DNA of 64,000 bases from Bacillota bacterium (GCA_023421075.1 JAEZUM010000025.1:62001-126000), one strand, 5' to 3'; positions 1-9,419 are shown, numbered from the stretch's first letter. The notes: generated by a model not told the origin, from the letters alone. Numbers and translations: made by a program.

Positions 1-1118
1 TTAATGGTAGTGGACGGATAGCCCTTCGTACTGTACCGATCCAGGGGAAGTACGTAGGGCATCTTCGCATACCTTATAAAACGAAGGTCGGACCAGTTAC
101 CGATGGTATTGATCCCCCATTGTATGAGATATCTCTTGACGATTTTCGCCCAGCTTTCCCACCATTCCTCTCTGGAAAAAGCCGCTATCATATTGGCGAT
201 ACCATAATTGAACAACTCGATCTCCATGTCATAATATCTTCCATTGTCATAGGCATCCTGGTATGGTCCATCCTTTTCCGGAAGGAAGCTGCACCAGGGA
301 CGAAGAACATCAATGCGAGTCTCAACCCCCGGGACGATGCAGTCAATTCCGGTAGAGAGAAAGGCATTTCCTTCCGGATCAACCAGCCACCAACGATTTC
401 CATCATATTCGGTATGAAACCAGCCTGTTTTCGTGAGAGGCTTCTTCGTCCACCCACCATAAAAATCCCAGTCCTTAACGGTATAACTACTCTGATCAGC
501 TTCGGCCTTTTGAATGAGGTCTTTTAGTAAGAGGTTGCATTCGCTCCGATTCGCTAGTTTGGTTGGCCAATTCTTAGGCAGCCACTGTCCCAGTTCGTCC
601 ATCAGCTTGACCTCCTGAAGAACGATCTCCGGCTGGGTAGAAGAGAAGTGAAGCTGATGGATTTGAATTCGGTGTTCCTTCACATAAGGCATTGTGGTCA
701 GATGAATTTCCTGTATTTCATCTCTTCGGATGGGCTTGCCGAAGACGGTCATTTTTAATCGACCCATGGTTCTGGGTGGAAAGATGTCCTGACTACTTAA
801 GATCTCAAGATCTAGCGGAACCGTCAATCTGACGCCCGGGAGAAGACCGAAGATCATTCTAAAATCAGCTTCTTTCCCTTCTTTCGGAGCATTTCGATAG
901 AAATTAATCTGAAAGCACATGGAATATTCTTCAAGCACCGATGCTTCCAGTACGAGATAATTTATTGCTTCGAGATTAAGCAACCCGATGGAATTGCTTC
1001 CCCTCTTATAGATGCATAGGTCAAGACCTGTTGCAGGACATAAAAATTCAATTCCATCCGAACCCGCTATTTGATCGGTTCCTTTTATTAACTCATAAGG
1101 CAGTAGATTTAAACTCAT
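1..1118 (-). CDS. GH50/agarase-like glycoside hydrolase, 3' end cut by the window
   Basis: The reverse strand is open for 372 codons from an ATG at 1116-1118 with an AAAGGGG ribosome binding site upstream; the rest lies outside the window. The N-terminal 200 residues look like a beta-sandwich accessory domain. A catalytic-type region then begins with TGWFHTEYDGNRWWLVDPEG and FLSTGID, and the motif WGINTIGNWSDLR follows near the cut. These strings are typical of agarase-like (GH50-related) TIM-barrel enzymes, which act on beta-galactans. No signal peptide is visible, so the enzyme is probably cytoplasmic and works on imported oligosaccharides. It is divergent from an AraC regulator and near GH2 and GH35 genes. 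Family is fairly clear; substrate is inferred. Confidence 0.75.
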   Translation of the reverse strand, partial: MSLNLLPYELIKGTDQIAGSDGIEFLCPATGLDLCIYKRGSNSIGLLNLEAINYLVLEASVLEEYSMCFQINFYRNAPKEGKEADFRMIFGLLPGVRLTVPLDLEILSSQDIFPPRTMGRLKMTVFGKPIRRDEIQEIHLTTMPYVKEHRIQIHQLHFSSTQPEIVLQEVKLMDELGQWLPKNWPTKLANRSECNLLLKDLIQKAEADQSSYTVKDWDFYGGWTKKPLTKTGWFHTEYDGNRWWLVDPEGNAFLSTGIDCIVPGVETRIDVLRPWCSFLPEKDGPYQDAYDNGRYYDMEIELFNYGIANMIAAFSREEWWESWAKIVKRYLIQWGINTIGNWSDLRFIRYAKMPYVLPLDRYSTKGYPSTTI

Positions 1119-1182
1119 AAATGATCCCCTTTCGTTAATAACTACAAATTGATTTATTGTTTCGGTTGTTCGTAAGATACTC

Positions 1183-1211
1183 TTTTCAATGTCTGTAACC
1201 GATGATATGAT
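1183..1211 (+). promoter_or_regulatory. Possible promoter of the AraC-family gene
   Basis: TTTTCA (1183-1188) and TATGAT (1206-1211) are separated by 17 nt, 41 nt before the AraC start codon. The -35 is weak, and a second -10-like TATAGT lies just downstream. The interval between the divergent agarase-like gene and the AraC gene must carry both promoters. Confidence 0.4.
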
Positions 1212-1252
1212 AGATTATAGTAACGAATATATTTTCAAAATGGAGGAAGCGT

Positions 1253-2164
1253 ATGCTCTATCGTCTTGATACTGGCCTGACACCAAAGGTACGGCTAATG
1301 AATACGGCAGTAATACAACCACCCTATATTCATAATCGGAGGCAGGTGGATGAATTTATTGTGTATGTTATCAAAAAGGGAAAGATGTTCCTCAGAGAGA
1401 ATAATGTATCGTATGTATTAGTCCCCGGAGACTTACTGGTTCTGGATCCGGAGTATATTCATGAGGGTTATCAAGCCTCTTACTGCGAATATTTCTATAT
1501 CCATTTTCGTCATGACAAGATTCAGAGAATAGCCTACCCCTCTGAGCAAGAGAAACTAATGGATATTATAGCGCGGCGCAATGACACGCTGAAGAGTGAT
1601 CCCTTTTCCTATGGAACCTGTGATGAGGACGGTCTCATTCTTCCAAAGCATTATCACTTCTCCAATTATAGTGATTTCATCGGTGTTTGCTGTGTTCTGG
1701 AGGAGGCCTCTAATCATAATGCAGATCATCTGGAATATTATAAGCTACTGACCGCCTGCAAGGTGATGGAAGCCTTTGCTCAGACGTATCGAAGCTATGT
1801 ATTGTTTATGACCCAGAGTATGTCTGCCGGTATTCTTAAGTCCTATCGTAAGGTTCAGCTTTTACTGAGCTATCTGAATACAAATTATGCTGAAAAGATT
1901 ACCAGTGTGGACATCGAAGAGAAGGCGGACTGTAATTTTGATTATATTAACCGCGTCTTCAAACAGCTCACCCATCGAACCATTTTCACCTATCTGAATA
2001 TGGTACGGATTAATCATGCAAAGGAATTAATCTCTACCACCAGTATGAAAATATCGGAGATCGGGCAGGCAGTCGGCTTCTCGGATATCTATTATTTCAG
2101 TAAGGTATTTAAGAAAGCAACAGGAATTACTCCTTCTGCCTTCGCTAAGGGGGTCCTGAAATAA
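1253..2164 (+). CDS. AraC-family transcriptional regulator
   Basis: A 303-aa DNA-binding regulator. The N-terminal half has the cupin-like sensor features of AraC proteins (VPGDLLVLDPEYIHEGYQ near residues 62-79). The C-terminal 100 residues form the double helix-turn-helix domain, ending in the signature ISEIGQAVGFSDIYYFSKVF followed by K and TGITPSAF. The ATG is preceded by GGAGGAAGC. The gene is divergent from the agarase-like hydrolase and convergent with the GH2 gene, so it most likely senses a sugar and activates neighbouring glycan genes. The family is secure; the ligand and targets are inferred. Confidence 0.93.
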   Translation: MLYRLDTGLTPKVRLMNTAVIQPPYIHNRRQVDEFIVYVIKKGKMFLRENNVSYVLVPGDLLVLDPEYIHEGYQASYCEYFYIHFRHDKIQRIAYPSEQEKLMDIIARRNDTLKSDPFSYGTCDEDGLILPKHYHFSNYSDFIGVCCVLEEASNHNADHLEYYKLLTACKVMEAFAQTYRSYVLFMTQSMSAGILKSYRKVQLLLSYLNTNYAEKITSVDIEEKADCNFDYINRVFKQLTHRTIFTYLNMVRINHAKELISTTSMKISEIGQAVGFSDIYYFSKVFKKATGITPSAFAKGVLK

Positions 2165-2206
2165 TCAGTCCATAAGATAGCACCGTTCTGCCTGCCATCA
2201 TTATAC

Positions 2207-4615
2207 TTATAGTTGGTATACGGCCGGTTTTAGTCCTTCACCATGAACAGTAACGGTGATATCTTTATCTTTTTCCAACGGCATTATATATAGAATTAGT
2301 CGTCCTTCATAGGCTCTCCGGTAGGATGCACTATACTCTGTGTGATCAGCCAGATCTCCATTCTCTAAGCCCACAAGTCTACCGGCACCGGCGATTTGAA
2401 CATGAAGCATACTACTGTCATTTGTGACCCATCTGCCATCTGCGTCCGTTATGGTTGCTTCGATTTGTATTAATGTGATATCGGAAGCATCGAAATGGGT
2501 TGCTGATTTCTCGGGCTTCCATTGGTTTAGCTCTATGCAGCAGCCACGTCCGGTTGTAGTCAAGGAATCCTGAATCATCTCTTGGGGGCTGTTGTCGGGG
2601 GTCCCTGTTACGATTAGTTCACCTTCCTCAAAAGGTAAATACCAGTCAATATATCCAAGCTCATCATCGAATTCTTTTCTACCAAGACTTTTCCCGTTGC
2701 AGAATAGCTCTGCTGCGGGCAGATTGGTATAGCATCTGACTTCAAGCATTTCTCCGGGCATATAATTCCAGCTGCGATACATCGGCTTCCATTCCTTATT
2801 CCTGTTTTCTGCAGAGCTGTTTTGTGTTACCGGATCCATTCCGGCTGTAACCAGATATAGCATAGGAGAGGAGGACCAGTAACTTTTTCTGCGGTAGAAG
2901 GAGGATTTCTTAAAGCCTCCTAAGGTGAGCAGACCGGCCCCGGAGCCATGGATTGGCCAACCATGCGCTTCACCCAGAAAATCGATTCCGGTCCATAAGA
3001 ATTGACCGGAGATAAACTCCTGATCACGAACTGCCTTCCAAGCCTGATAGGAATGGCTGTTCTCACTGCCTAAGAATGGCTTATCCGGGAAGAGAAGATG
3101 ATCCTCTGCATAATATTGCTCCTTATAATTATATCCGACAATATCAAGAGCGTTGTAAAAACCGATTCTTGAAGATAATTCCGGGAAGGATACCGCCGAG
3201 GTTACCGGTCTGGTGGTTTCATGCTTTTTCACGATGCGAACCAGTCGTTCTGCTAATACTGGTAACCTCATTGCATTCGGACGATCCGGATTATATTGCT
3301 GCTCCGTAATGGGTTTATTCTTATCGTTGTTGCCCTCCATATTCTGAAAGAAGGGATGACAGTAGGGGTCATTGGGATAATCAATTTCATTGCCGATGCT
3401 CCACGCGATAATGCTGGGATGATTCCGATCCCTTTTGATGAAATCTGACAGATCCTGCTCATGCCAGGAAGGGAAATCCTCATAATATCCCTGGTGCTTC
3501 GGAGGGTACACATTATGTCCTGTAGACCATTTATTCTTTGGGCCTTCCCATTCATCAAAGGCTTCATCCATTACGAAAAAGCCTAATTCATCGCATAGAT
3601 CATATAGTTCGGGCATATGTGGATTATGGCTCATTCGTATTGCATTACAACCCATTTCCTTGAGAGCGACCAGGCGGCGGTGCCAAACCTCAGGAACAAC
3701 GGCAGCCCCAAGACAGCCGGCATCATGATGAACACAAACACCCTTGAGCTTATATGACTGATCATTCAAGAAGAAGCCCTTGTCGGGATCAAAGGATATA
3801 CTTCTGATTCCGACGGTCTGCTTTGTTTCCATACTGCACTGGAAGGAAAGATCGGCGGCAACGGCATGAATACTGGTGGTAAGCTGATACAGCTCGGGCT
3901 TCTCCGGTGACCAGAGTTTTGGTTGTGCCATTGCTCCCGTCGTAGTAAGGCAGGTAAGTCCTCCGGCTACAAGAGCACCGGTCTGTTGGAGCTGCAATAT
4001 CTCTCTTCCCTCGTATAACAGTTTATTCACAACGGTGACAGTAACATCATATGCGGAATCATTTTGTATGCTGTGATCGATCTCGATCTTGGCTTGTTCT
4101 TCTGTAACAGCTGGGCTCTTAAAGTATATGCCGTGAAATTCCGGGTGAACCGGTGCCTCCGCACTAACGGTTACTTTTCTGGTGATACCGGAACCGGTAA
4201 ACCATCTGGAATCCGAGATGTCTCTATGATCTACCTTAACGGCAATCCGATTCACCTGTGAGCCAAAATGCACCTGGTCTGTAATGTCATATCGAAAGGT
4301 AGCATAACCAAACGGCCGTTTCCCCATATAATAGCTGTTACACCACACCTGACTGTTCTTATAAACTCCGTCAAAGGTTATGTAAATCCGCTTACCCTCC
4401 CAAGCCTCGGGAAGATAGAAAGCACTACGATACCAACCGATTCCTCCGCACAGGTAACCGGTTCCGCTGGAATAATCCTTCGAGAAGGGTCTGTGGACGG
4501 ACCAGTCATGGGGAACCACTACCTCCTCCCAGGTACTATCATCAAAGCCTCGAAACCATGCGTCAGGAATATCGTTATAATGGAATCTCCATTGATGTAA
4601 ATTAATTATTTGCAT
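2207..4615 (-). CDS. Glycoside hydrolase family 2 (beta-galactosidase type)
   Basis: An 802-aa GH2 enzyme. The order is an N-terminal jelly-roll sugar-binding domain (about 1-155), an immunoglobulin-like domain (about 160-275), the TIM barrel (about 280-590), then a C-terminal beta-rich extension of the DUF4982 type (LEVRCYTNLPAAELFCNGKS). The acid/base is Glu410 in AWSIGNEID and the likely nucleophile is Glu518 in FLGSENSH. Retaining enzymes of this family remove terminal beta-galactose or beta-glucuronic acid; galactose is the better guess given the GH35 neighbours. There is no signal peptide, implying cytoplasmic action. The start has AGGAGG 6 nt upstream. Confidence 0.9.
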   Translation of the reverse strand: MQIINLHQWRFHYNDIPDAWFRGFDDSTWEEVVVPHDWSVHRPFSKDYSSGTGYLCGGIGWYRSAFYLPEAWEGKRIYITFDGVYKNSQVWCNSYYMGKRPFGYATFRYDITDQVHFGSQVNRIAVKVDHRDISDSRWFTGSGITRKVTVSAEAPVHPEFHGIYFKSPAVTEEQAKIEIDHSIQNDSAYDVTVTVVNKLLYEGREILQLQQTGALVAGGLTCLTTTGAMAQPKLWSPEKPELYQLTTSIHAVAADLSFQCSMETKQTVGIRSISFDPDKGFFLNDQSYKLKGVCVHHDAGCLGAAVVPEVWHRRLVALKEMGCNAIRMSHNPHMPELYDLCDELGFFVMDEAFDEWEGPKNKWSTGHNVYPPKHQGYYEDFPSWHEQDLSDFIKRDRNHPSIIAWSIGNEIDYPNDPYCHPFFQNMEGNNDKNKPITEQQYNPDRPNAMRLPVLAERLVRIVKKHETTRPVTSAVSFPELSSRIGFYNALDIVGYNYKEQYYAEDHLLFPDKPFLGSENSHSYQAWKAVRDQEFISGQFLWTGIDFLGEAHGWPIHGSGAGLLTLGGFKKSSFYRRKSYWSSSPMLYLVTAGMDPVTQNSSAENRNKEWKPMYRSWNYMPGEMLEVRCYTNLPAAELFCNGKSLGRKEFDDELGYIDWYLPFEEGELIVTGTPDNSPQEMIQDSLTTTGRGCCIELNQWKPEKSATHFDASDITLIQIEATITDADGRWVTNDSSMLHVQIAGAGRLVGLENGDLADHTEYSASYRRAYEGRLILYIMPLEKDKDITVTVHGEGLKPAVYQL

Positions 4616-4642
4616 GATATCCTCCTATCCTTTTATGAGAAT

Positions 4643-4671
4643 TGTATAAATGGTATATAAATCAATTTCAG
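4643..4671 (-). promoter_or_regulatory. Probable promoter of the GH2 gene
   Basis: Read on the minus strand, CTGAAA (4666-4671) and TATACA (4643-4648) are spaced by 17 nt, 27 nt before the GH2 start codon. Between here and 4940 the AT-rich divergent intergenic region shows no gene and no other convincing signal. Confidence 0.45.
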
Positions 4672-4940
4672 TATAGTGAGAAACGGAGGAAATGCAATGG
4701 AAGATAGAAACTTGATTTGTAAAATAGATACTTTTTGCAAAAATAATTCATCTACGAATGCAAATGATAAATAATAGAAAAGATCTATATTTTAAAGGAA
4801 TGTATTCGGTTTCAAGAATGACGAAATTGTTTTAATTAAATTCGATTTCTATAAAATTTGTTTTTAAATTAGCGTGTTTTATAACCGATTCCTTATAGGA
4901 AACGGATGCTTTTGTCTGAAAATAGGTTCCACCGGGAAAT

Positions 4941-4954
4941 AATTTCATGAAATT
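4941..4954. promoter_or_regulatory. Perfect 14-bp palindrome upstream of GH35 promoter
   Basis: AATTTCATGAAATT is self-complementary and ends 12 nt before the -35 box of the first GH35 gene. It contains the half-sites TTTCAT and ATGAAA found in the local LacI-type operators, but in everted order. It could be an auxiliary regulator site; this is inferred from position and symmetry only. Confidence 0.35.
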
Positions 4955-4966
4955 AAAATATACATA

Positions 4967-4995
4967 TTGACAGTAGAATTTTTGAGTGTTAACAT
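4967..4995 (+). promoter_or_regulatory. Promoter of the GH35 / lacI transcript
   Basis: A consensus TTGACA (4967-4972) and TAACAT (4990-4995) are separated by exactly 17 nt, 52 nt before the GH35 start codon. Confidence 0.8.
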
Positions 4996-4998
4996 GAC

Positions 4999-5018
4999 TT
5001 ATGAAACGGGTTTCATAA
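4999..5018. promoter_or_regulatory. LacI-family operator at the GH35 promoter
   Basis: TTATGAAACGGGTTTCATAA has two perfect 9-bp arms around a 2-bp centre. It begins 3 nt after the -10 box, so it covers the transcription start, a classic repression position. A lacI-family gene lies directly downstream of the controlled GH35 gene, suggesting autoregulation. Confidence 0.75.
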
Positions 5019-5047
5019 AGCCTTTCAAATTATGATAGGAGGCTAAA

Positions 5048-6799
5048 ATGGTGACAAATCATTTTGAAATAAAGGATAAGTTCTATTTGAACGGCAAGGA
5101 GATGAAGATTATCTCCGGTGGGATGCACTATTTCCGCATCGTTCCCGAGTATTGGCGTGATCGCTTGATTAAGCTTAAGAACTTGGGATGTAATACAGTT
5201 GAGACTTATGTACCCTGGAATATGCATGAACCCCATAAAGGCGTGTATGATTTTTCAGGGATACTTGATTTAAAAGCATATATCGAACTGGCTCAGGAGC
5301 TGGGTCTCTGGGTTATAGTCAGACCTTCTCCCTATATCTGTGCCGAATGGGAATTGGGAGGGCTTCCGGCCTGGCTTCTTGCAGAAGAAGGAATCAGACT
5401 GAGGGGTTATAACAAATTATTTCTCGGTCACGTGAAGGACTATTTCAAAGAAGTGTTTAAGATCATTACACCGCTTCAGGTGAACTACGGTGGTCCTATC
5501 ATTCTCCTTCAGGTTGAGAATGAATATGGCTATTACGGAAATGATACGAAATATATGGAGGCTATGAAGTCTGCTATGATTGAACAGGGGGCAGTAGTGC
5601 CTATGGTCACCTCTGACGGACCATGGGGAGACGCCCTTCGCTGCGGCAGTGTTGCAGGGGTTCTGCCTACGGCGAACTTCGGCTCGAAGGCCGAAGAGCA
5701 GTTCAAGGTGCTGGCGGAGCATACCAACGGCGGACCTTTGATGTGCATGGAATTCTGGGTCGGTTGGTTTGATCACTGGGGTAACGGAGGTCATGTAACA
5801 TCGGATCTTAATCAGAATACTAAGGATCTGGATGATATTTTGAGACTGGGAAATATAAATATCTATATGTTTCACGGTGGAACCAATTTTGGTTTTATGA
5901 ATGGCTCAAATTATTATGAACAACTGACACCAGACGTTACTTCCTATGATTATGATGCGCTGCTTACCGAAGCAGGAAGGATTACACCCAAATATGAAGC
6001 CTTTGCAAAAGTGATTCAAGCCTATCATCCTGTAGAGCCTATTCCGCTTTTGCCTCAAGTGGAAGCGCGCTGCTACGGTGAACTGAAGATTGCCAAAAAA
6101 GTTGGATTGATGGAGGTTCTGGAGGATATATCATCCATGAGTGAGAGCACCTATCCCAAATCGATGGAACGGTTAGGACAAAGCTATGGATACATATTAT
6201 ACCGGACAACATTAAAGAAGGAAGAGCGATTGGAGAAACTGAGATTCTGGGAAGCCAATGACAGATTACAGGTATTTGTTGATCATAACCCTGTCATTAC
6301 ACTCTATGACAGAGAGCTTTTGGTGGAAGCTCAGGTGAATGTGCCGTTACAGCAGGAGAGCAGAGTTGATATTCTGGTAGAGAATATGGGACGTGTTAAC
6401 TTTGGCCCTGTAATGGAACATCAGCGAAAAGGGATCAACGGCAGTGTACAGGTAAACGGTCATCAGCATTTTTGCTGGCAGCATTACCCGTTGCCCCTTG
6501 ATAATCTCGATCAATTGGACTTTTCAAAAGGATATCAGGAGGGGCTTCCGGCATTCTATCTCTTCGAATTTGAGGCAGAGGAAGCATCGGATACCTATCT
6601 GGATTTCTCCGGATGGGGTAAGGGTTGTGCCTTTATCAATGGATTTAACCTGGGACGTTACTGGGAGATTGGACCGCAAAAGAGGTTGTATATACCCGGA
6701 CCCATGATGAAAAAGGGTATGAATAGAATCCTGATGTTTGAGACGGAAGGAATTCATCAAGATAGCATCCTGCTGACAGATCATCCTGATATCGGATAA
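5048..6799 (+). CDS. Beta-galactosidase, glycoside hydrolase family 35
   Basis: A 583-aa GH35 enzyme, about the usual length for bacterial cytoplasmic members. The TIM barrel opens with GGMHYFRIVPEYWRDRL and ETYVPWNMHEP. The acid/base is Glu159 in QVENEYG and the nucleophile Glu235 in MCMEFWVGW. A C-terminal jelly-roll ends with GKGCAFINGFNLGRYWEIGPQ, the usual GH35 carbohydrate-binding strand. No signal peptide is present. It should hydrolyse terminal beta-galactosyl residues of imported oligosaccharides. The ATG follows AGGAGG. It is first in a short transcript with the LacI regulator under a strong promoter and operator. Confidence 0.95.
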   Translation: MVTNHFEIKDKFYLNGKEMKIISGGMHYFRIVPEYWRDRLIKLKNLGCNTVETYVPWNMHEPHKGVYDFSGILDLKAYIELAQELGLWVIVRPSPYICAEWELGGLPAWLLAEEGIRLRGYNKLFLGHVKDYFKEVFKIITPLQVNYGGPIILLQVENEYGYYGNDTKYMEAMKSAMIEQGAVVPMVTSDGPWGDALRCGSVAGVLPTANFGSKAEEQFKVLAEHTNGGPLMCMEFWVGWFDHWGNGGHVTSDLNQNTKDLDDILRLGNINIYMFHGGTNFGFMNGSNYYEQLTPDVTSYDYDALLTEAGRITPKYEAFAKVIQAYHPVEPIPLLPQVEARCYGELKIAKKVGLMEVLEDISSMSESTYPKSMERLGQSYGYILYRTTLKKEERLEKLRFWEANDRLQVFVDHNPVITLYDRELLVEAQVNVPLQQESRVDILVENMGRVNFGPVMEHQRKGINGSVQVNGHQHFCWQHYPLPLDNLDQLDFSKGYQEGLPAFYLFEFEAEEASDTYLDFSGWGKGCAFINGFNLGRYWEIGPQKRLYIPGPMMKKGMNRILMFETEGIHQDSILLTDHPDIG

Positions 6800-6921
6800 T
6801 AGGTTCAAAGGGTTATGAATTTCCGCCGATAAACGGAACAATATAGTTGCGCTTGACGCAGGAGTGCGGAATGGATACAATGGGTAAAGAAGTAATGCTT
6901 TGTATGTGATGGGGTGATTAA

Positions 6922-7968
6922 ATGGGGAACGAGACGATAACGGTATATGATATCGCAAGAGAGGCCGGAGTATCTCCTGCAACAGTATCCAGAGTGCTGA
7001 CGGGCAATGCCAAGGTTAGTGAAGATAAGAGGGATCGTGTTCAGGATATTATTAAGAAGTATGATTTTGAGCCAAATAGTATTGCAAGAAGTTTAAGCAA
7101 ACAGGAATCAAAGACAATCGGTATGATAGTACCCGATATCCGTAATCCCTTTTATTCTACTTTGTTCGTAGATTGCGAGATGGAAGCAACAAAATGCGGC
7201 TATAATATGATCCTTTGTAACACGATCAATGAAATTGCATCGGAAGGCGGACAGCTGCGCAACCTGATGGAAAAGAGAGTGGATGCCATAATCCAGGTTG
7301 GAGGAAGTGTTGATGAGGTAACTCCGGATCCAATGTATATTGAGCTCGTAGATAAGGTCTCTAAGAAGATCCCGACTGTTATCGCAGGAGAACTGGAAGG
7401 CGCTAATGTATACCGAATTATTCCGGAAACAACCCATGGAATGAATGAGCTCTTAGCATATCTGTCAGGGCTGGGACATAAGGAAATTGCATTTATCGGA
7501 GGCCGTGCATCGGTTATACCGACACTGAAGAAACGACAAGGACTATATCAATTTCTGCAGGAACAGAACCTTCCCTTCTACCAGGAGTTTATGATTGATA
7601 CAGAATATTCGATCGAGGGTGGGTATGAAGCAGCTAAAAAGCTATTGAAATTAAATCACCTTCCTACGGCCATCATAGCTGTGAATGAATCAGTTGCAAT
7701 GGGTATCATTCGTGCGCTGGGTGAGAAGAAGCTACGGGTTCCGGAGGATATCTCGGTAATCGGATATGATGATACCTTCTATTCGGAGATGATATCACCA
7801 CCTCTGACTTGTATCAGCTATAATCTGAAATCCTATGCACAGATGATTATGGAAACCATTATGCAGATTATCAACAAGGAAGAAACCGATAAAATCAAAT
7901 ATATTCCTACCTATCTTACCGTGCGTAGCTCCTGTAGGGAACTGAGAGAGAATGAAGCTTTCAACTAG
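6922..7968 (+). CDS. LacI-family transcriptional repressor
   Basis: A 348-aa repressor. Residues 1-55 carry the LacI headpiece (VYDIAREAGVSPATVSRVLTG) and hinge helix (PNSIARSLSK). The remainder is the periplasmic-binding-protein-like sensor (IGMIVPDIRNPFYS, then HKEIAFIGG and ISVIGYDD). The start has GGGGTG upstream. It lies between a GH35 gene with a palindromic operator and an importer preceded by three similar palindromes, so it very likely controls both. The inducing sugar is unknown; a galactoside is the natural guess. Confidence 0.93.
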   Translation: MGNETITVYDIAREAGVSPATVSRVLTGNAKVSEDKRDRVQDIIKKYDFEPNSIARSLSKQESKTIGMIVPDIRNPFYSTLFVDCEMEATKCGYNMILCNTINEIASEGGQLRNLMEKRVDAIIQVGGSVDEVTPDPMYIELVDKVSKKIPTVIAGELEGANVYRIIPETTHGMNELLAYLSGLGHKEIAFIGGRASVIPTLKKRQGLYQFLQEQNLPFYQEFMIDTEYSIEGGYEAAKKLLKLNHLPTAIIAVNESVAMGIIRALGEKKLRVPEDISVIGYDDTFYSEMISPPLTCISYNLKSYAQMIMETIMQIINKEETDKIKYIPTYLTVRSSCRELRENEAFN

Positions 7969-8020
7969 ATTAGATACAATCAAGGCTACTTGAAGAATAA
8001 ATATAGTGAAAAGAGATACA

Positions 8021-8057
8021 ACCGGATGGTTCTGGAACACAGAAACATCCGGTTTTT
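8021..8057 (+). terminator. Rho-independent terminator after lacI-family gene
   Basis: ACCGGATG...CATCCGGT form a 14-bp stem with one mismatch and a 5-nt loop, followed by TTTT. It separates the GH35-lacI transcript from the importer promoter. Confidence 0.85.
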
Positions 8058-8120
8058 GTATAATATAGCTAATCTCGAATGAGTTTTTACGATTAGAATT
8101 AAAATAATTACAAAATATCA

Positions 8121-8149
8121 TTGACAATTGTATGATGCGTTGTTATAAT
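8121..8149 (+). promoter_or_regulatory. Consensus promoter of the sugar ABC importer operon
   Basis: TTGACA (8121-8126) and TATAAT (8144-8149) with a 17-nt spacer, both perfect consensus. The transcript would carry a leader of about 280 nt before the first permease. The leader holds two further operator copies and no convincing gene. Confidence 0.85.
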
Positions 8150-8155
8150 TATAGC

Positions 8156-8171
8156 ATGAAAGCGATTTCAT
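8156..8171. promoter_or_regulatory. Operator 1 (LacI/CcpA type) over the importer start site
   Basis: ATGAAAGCGATTTCAT is a near-perfect palindrome starting 7 nt after the -10 box. It fits both a LacI-family operator and the CcpA cre consensus TGNAANCGNTNNCA. Confidence 0.75.
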
Positions 8172-8274
8172 ATGAAGAATATCTAACAAAATACACAAAA
8201 GATGCAAAGCTTTTACTTCCACACGGAATACGATGTTGGCGATATATGCAAAGCATTTATTTTTTGAAGGCAGA

Positions 8275-8288
8275 TGAAAGCGATTTCA
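8275..8288. promoter_or_regulatory. Operator 2 in the importer leader
   Basis: TGAAAGCGATTTCA, identical in its 14-bp core to operator 1. The centre-to-centre distance is 118 bp. It is a candidate for loop formation with operator 1. Confidence 0.7.
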
Positions 8289-8385
8289 GAAGAGTGAACT
8301 ATTCAATAGACTGTGAAAGAAATAAGGAAAGCAATTTAACCATTGCGCCCATTCTGATTCTGTTGAATATTTTTTTGAAAGAAAC

Positions 8386-8399
8386 TGAAAGCGGTTTCA
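8386..8399. promoter_or_regulatory. Operator 3 in the importer leader
   Basis: TGAAAGCGGTTTCA, one base different from the other two copies. It is centred 111 bp after operator 2 and ends 38 nt before the first permease start codon. Confidence 0.7.
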
Positions 8400-8437
8400 T
8401 GAAATAGTGAAAAGGAACGATGTGAAGGAGTGGGGAT

Positions 8438-9403
8438 ATGAAAAAGGATAAGCGCACGACGGGGGATCCGGCGAAGACGTTCAAAAAATTAACCTTCTGG
8501 CAAAAGGTAATAAAGTATAGGGTATTGCTATTGATGTGTATGCCGGCAATCATATTTTTCTTTGTATATTCGTATCTGCCGATGCCGGGCATCTATATCG
8601 CCTTTACCAATTTTAATTACGCAAAGGGACTCTTCGGAAGTAAATTTGTCGGACTTGATAACTTCGAATTCCTGATCACCTCCGGTAAGATCTCCATGTT
8701 GACCCGTAATACCATATTATATAATCTGGCATTCATTCTTCTTGGAAACATATTACAGATTTTTGTTGCAATACTACTGAATGAGATATTAAGCAAGCGT
8801 TTTAAGAAGATAACACAGACCATGATGTTCCTGCCATACTTTATTTCAGCAGTTTTGGTTGGCTTGCTACTATATAACCTGTTGAATTATGACTATGGTT
8901 TTGTTAACAGTATTATCGAACAATTCGGTGGTACACCGGTAAAGGTATACTCGAACAAGTATGTTTGGCCTTACATAATTGTAGCAGCCGATCTATGGCA
9001 GCGAACGGGTTACGGCTCCATAGTTTATTTTGCGGCAATTATGGGGATTGACTCAGAGATGATTGAAGCGGCCAAGGTGGATGGTGTAAATGCATTTCAG
9101 AAGATCCGCTTCATCATATTACCGAACCTGCGACCTACAATCGTCATTCTGCTCCTGTTTGCAATGGGCGGTATTTTGAAAGGTAACTTTGGTTTATTCT
9201 ATAACATAATCGGTGCTTCCAATTCCATGCTCTTCCCTACGACGGATATTATTGAAACCTTTGTATTCCGCTCGATGATGAATAACTTTAATTTCACACA
9301 GGCAAGTGCTGTTGGTTTGTATCAATCCCTATTCGGATTTGCGTTAGTAATGATCTGTAACTGGATTGTGAAGAAGATTGACAGTGACTATGCATTATTC
9401 TAG
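8438..9403 (+). CDS. Oligosaccharide ABC transporter permease 1 (LplB-like)
   Basis: A 321-aa integral membrane permease of the carbohydrate uptake (CUT1, LplB/YtcP-like) class. A short basic cytoplasmic N-terminus leads into about six membrane segments (first: VLLLMCMPAIIFFFVYSYLP). The inner-membrane coupling motif EAAKVDGVNAFQKIRFIILPNLRP sits near residues 208-231. The start has GGAG upstream. It is the first gene of a three-gene operon (permease, permease, binding lipoprotein). No ATPase is encoded here, as is common for this class, where a shared MsmX-like ATPase serves several importers. Confidence 0.93.
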   Translation: MKKDKRTTGDPAKTFKKLTFWQKVIKYRVLLLMCMPAIIFFFVYSYLPMPGIYIAFTNFNYAKGLFGSKFVGLDNFEFLITSGKISMLTRNTILYNLAFILLGNILQIFVAILLNEILSKRFKKITQTMMFLPYFISAVLVGLLLYNLLNYDYGFVNSIIEQFGGTPVKVYSNKYVWPYIIVAADLWQRTGYGSIVYFAAIMGIDSEMIEAAKVDGVNAFQKIRFIILPNLRPTIVILLLFAMGGILKGNFGLFYNIIGASNSMLFPTTDIIETFVFRSMMNNFNFTQASAVGLYQSLFGFALVMICNWIVKKIDSDYALF

Positions 9404-9419
9404 GGGAGGAGGCAATATC

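Noticed and set aside
8132..8407. An open frame of 91 codons before the sugar importer
   Set aside because: It begins upstream of the -10 box of a perfect promoter, has no ribosome binding site and contains all three operators. It is leader DNA, not a gene.
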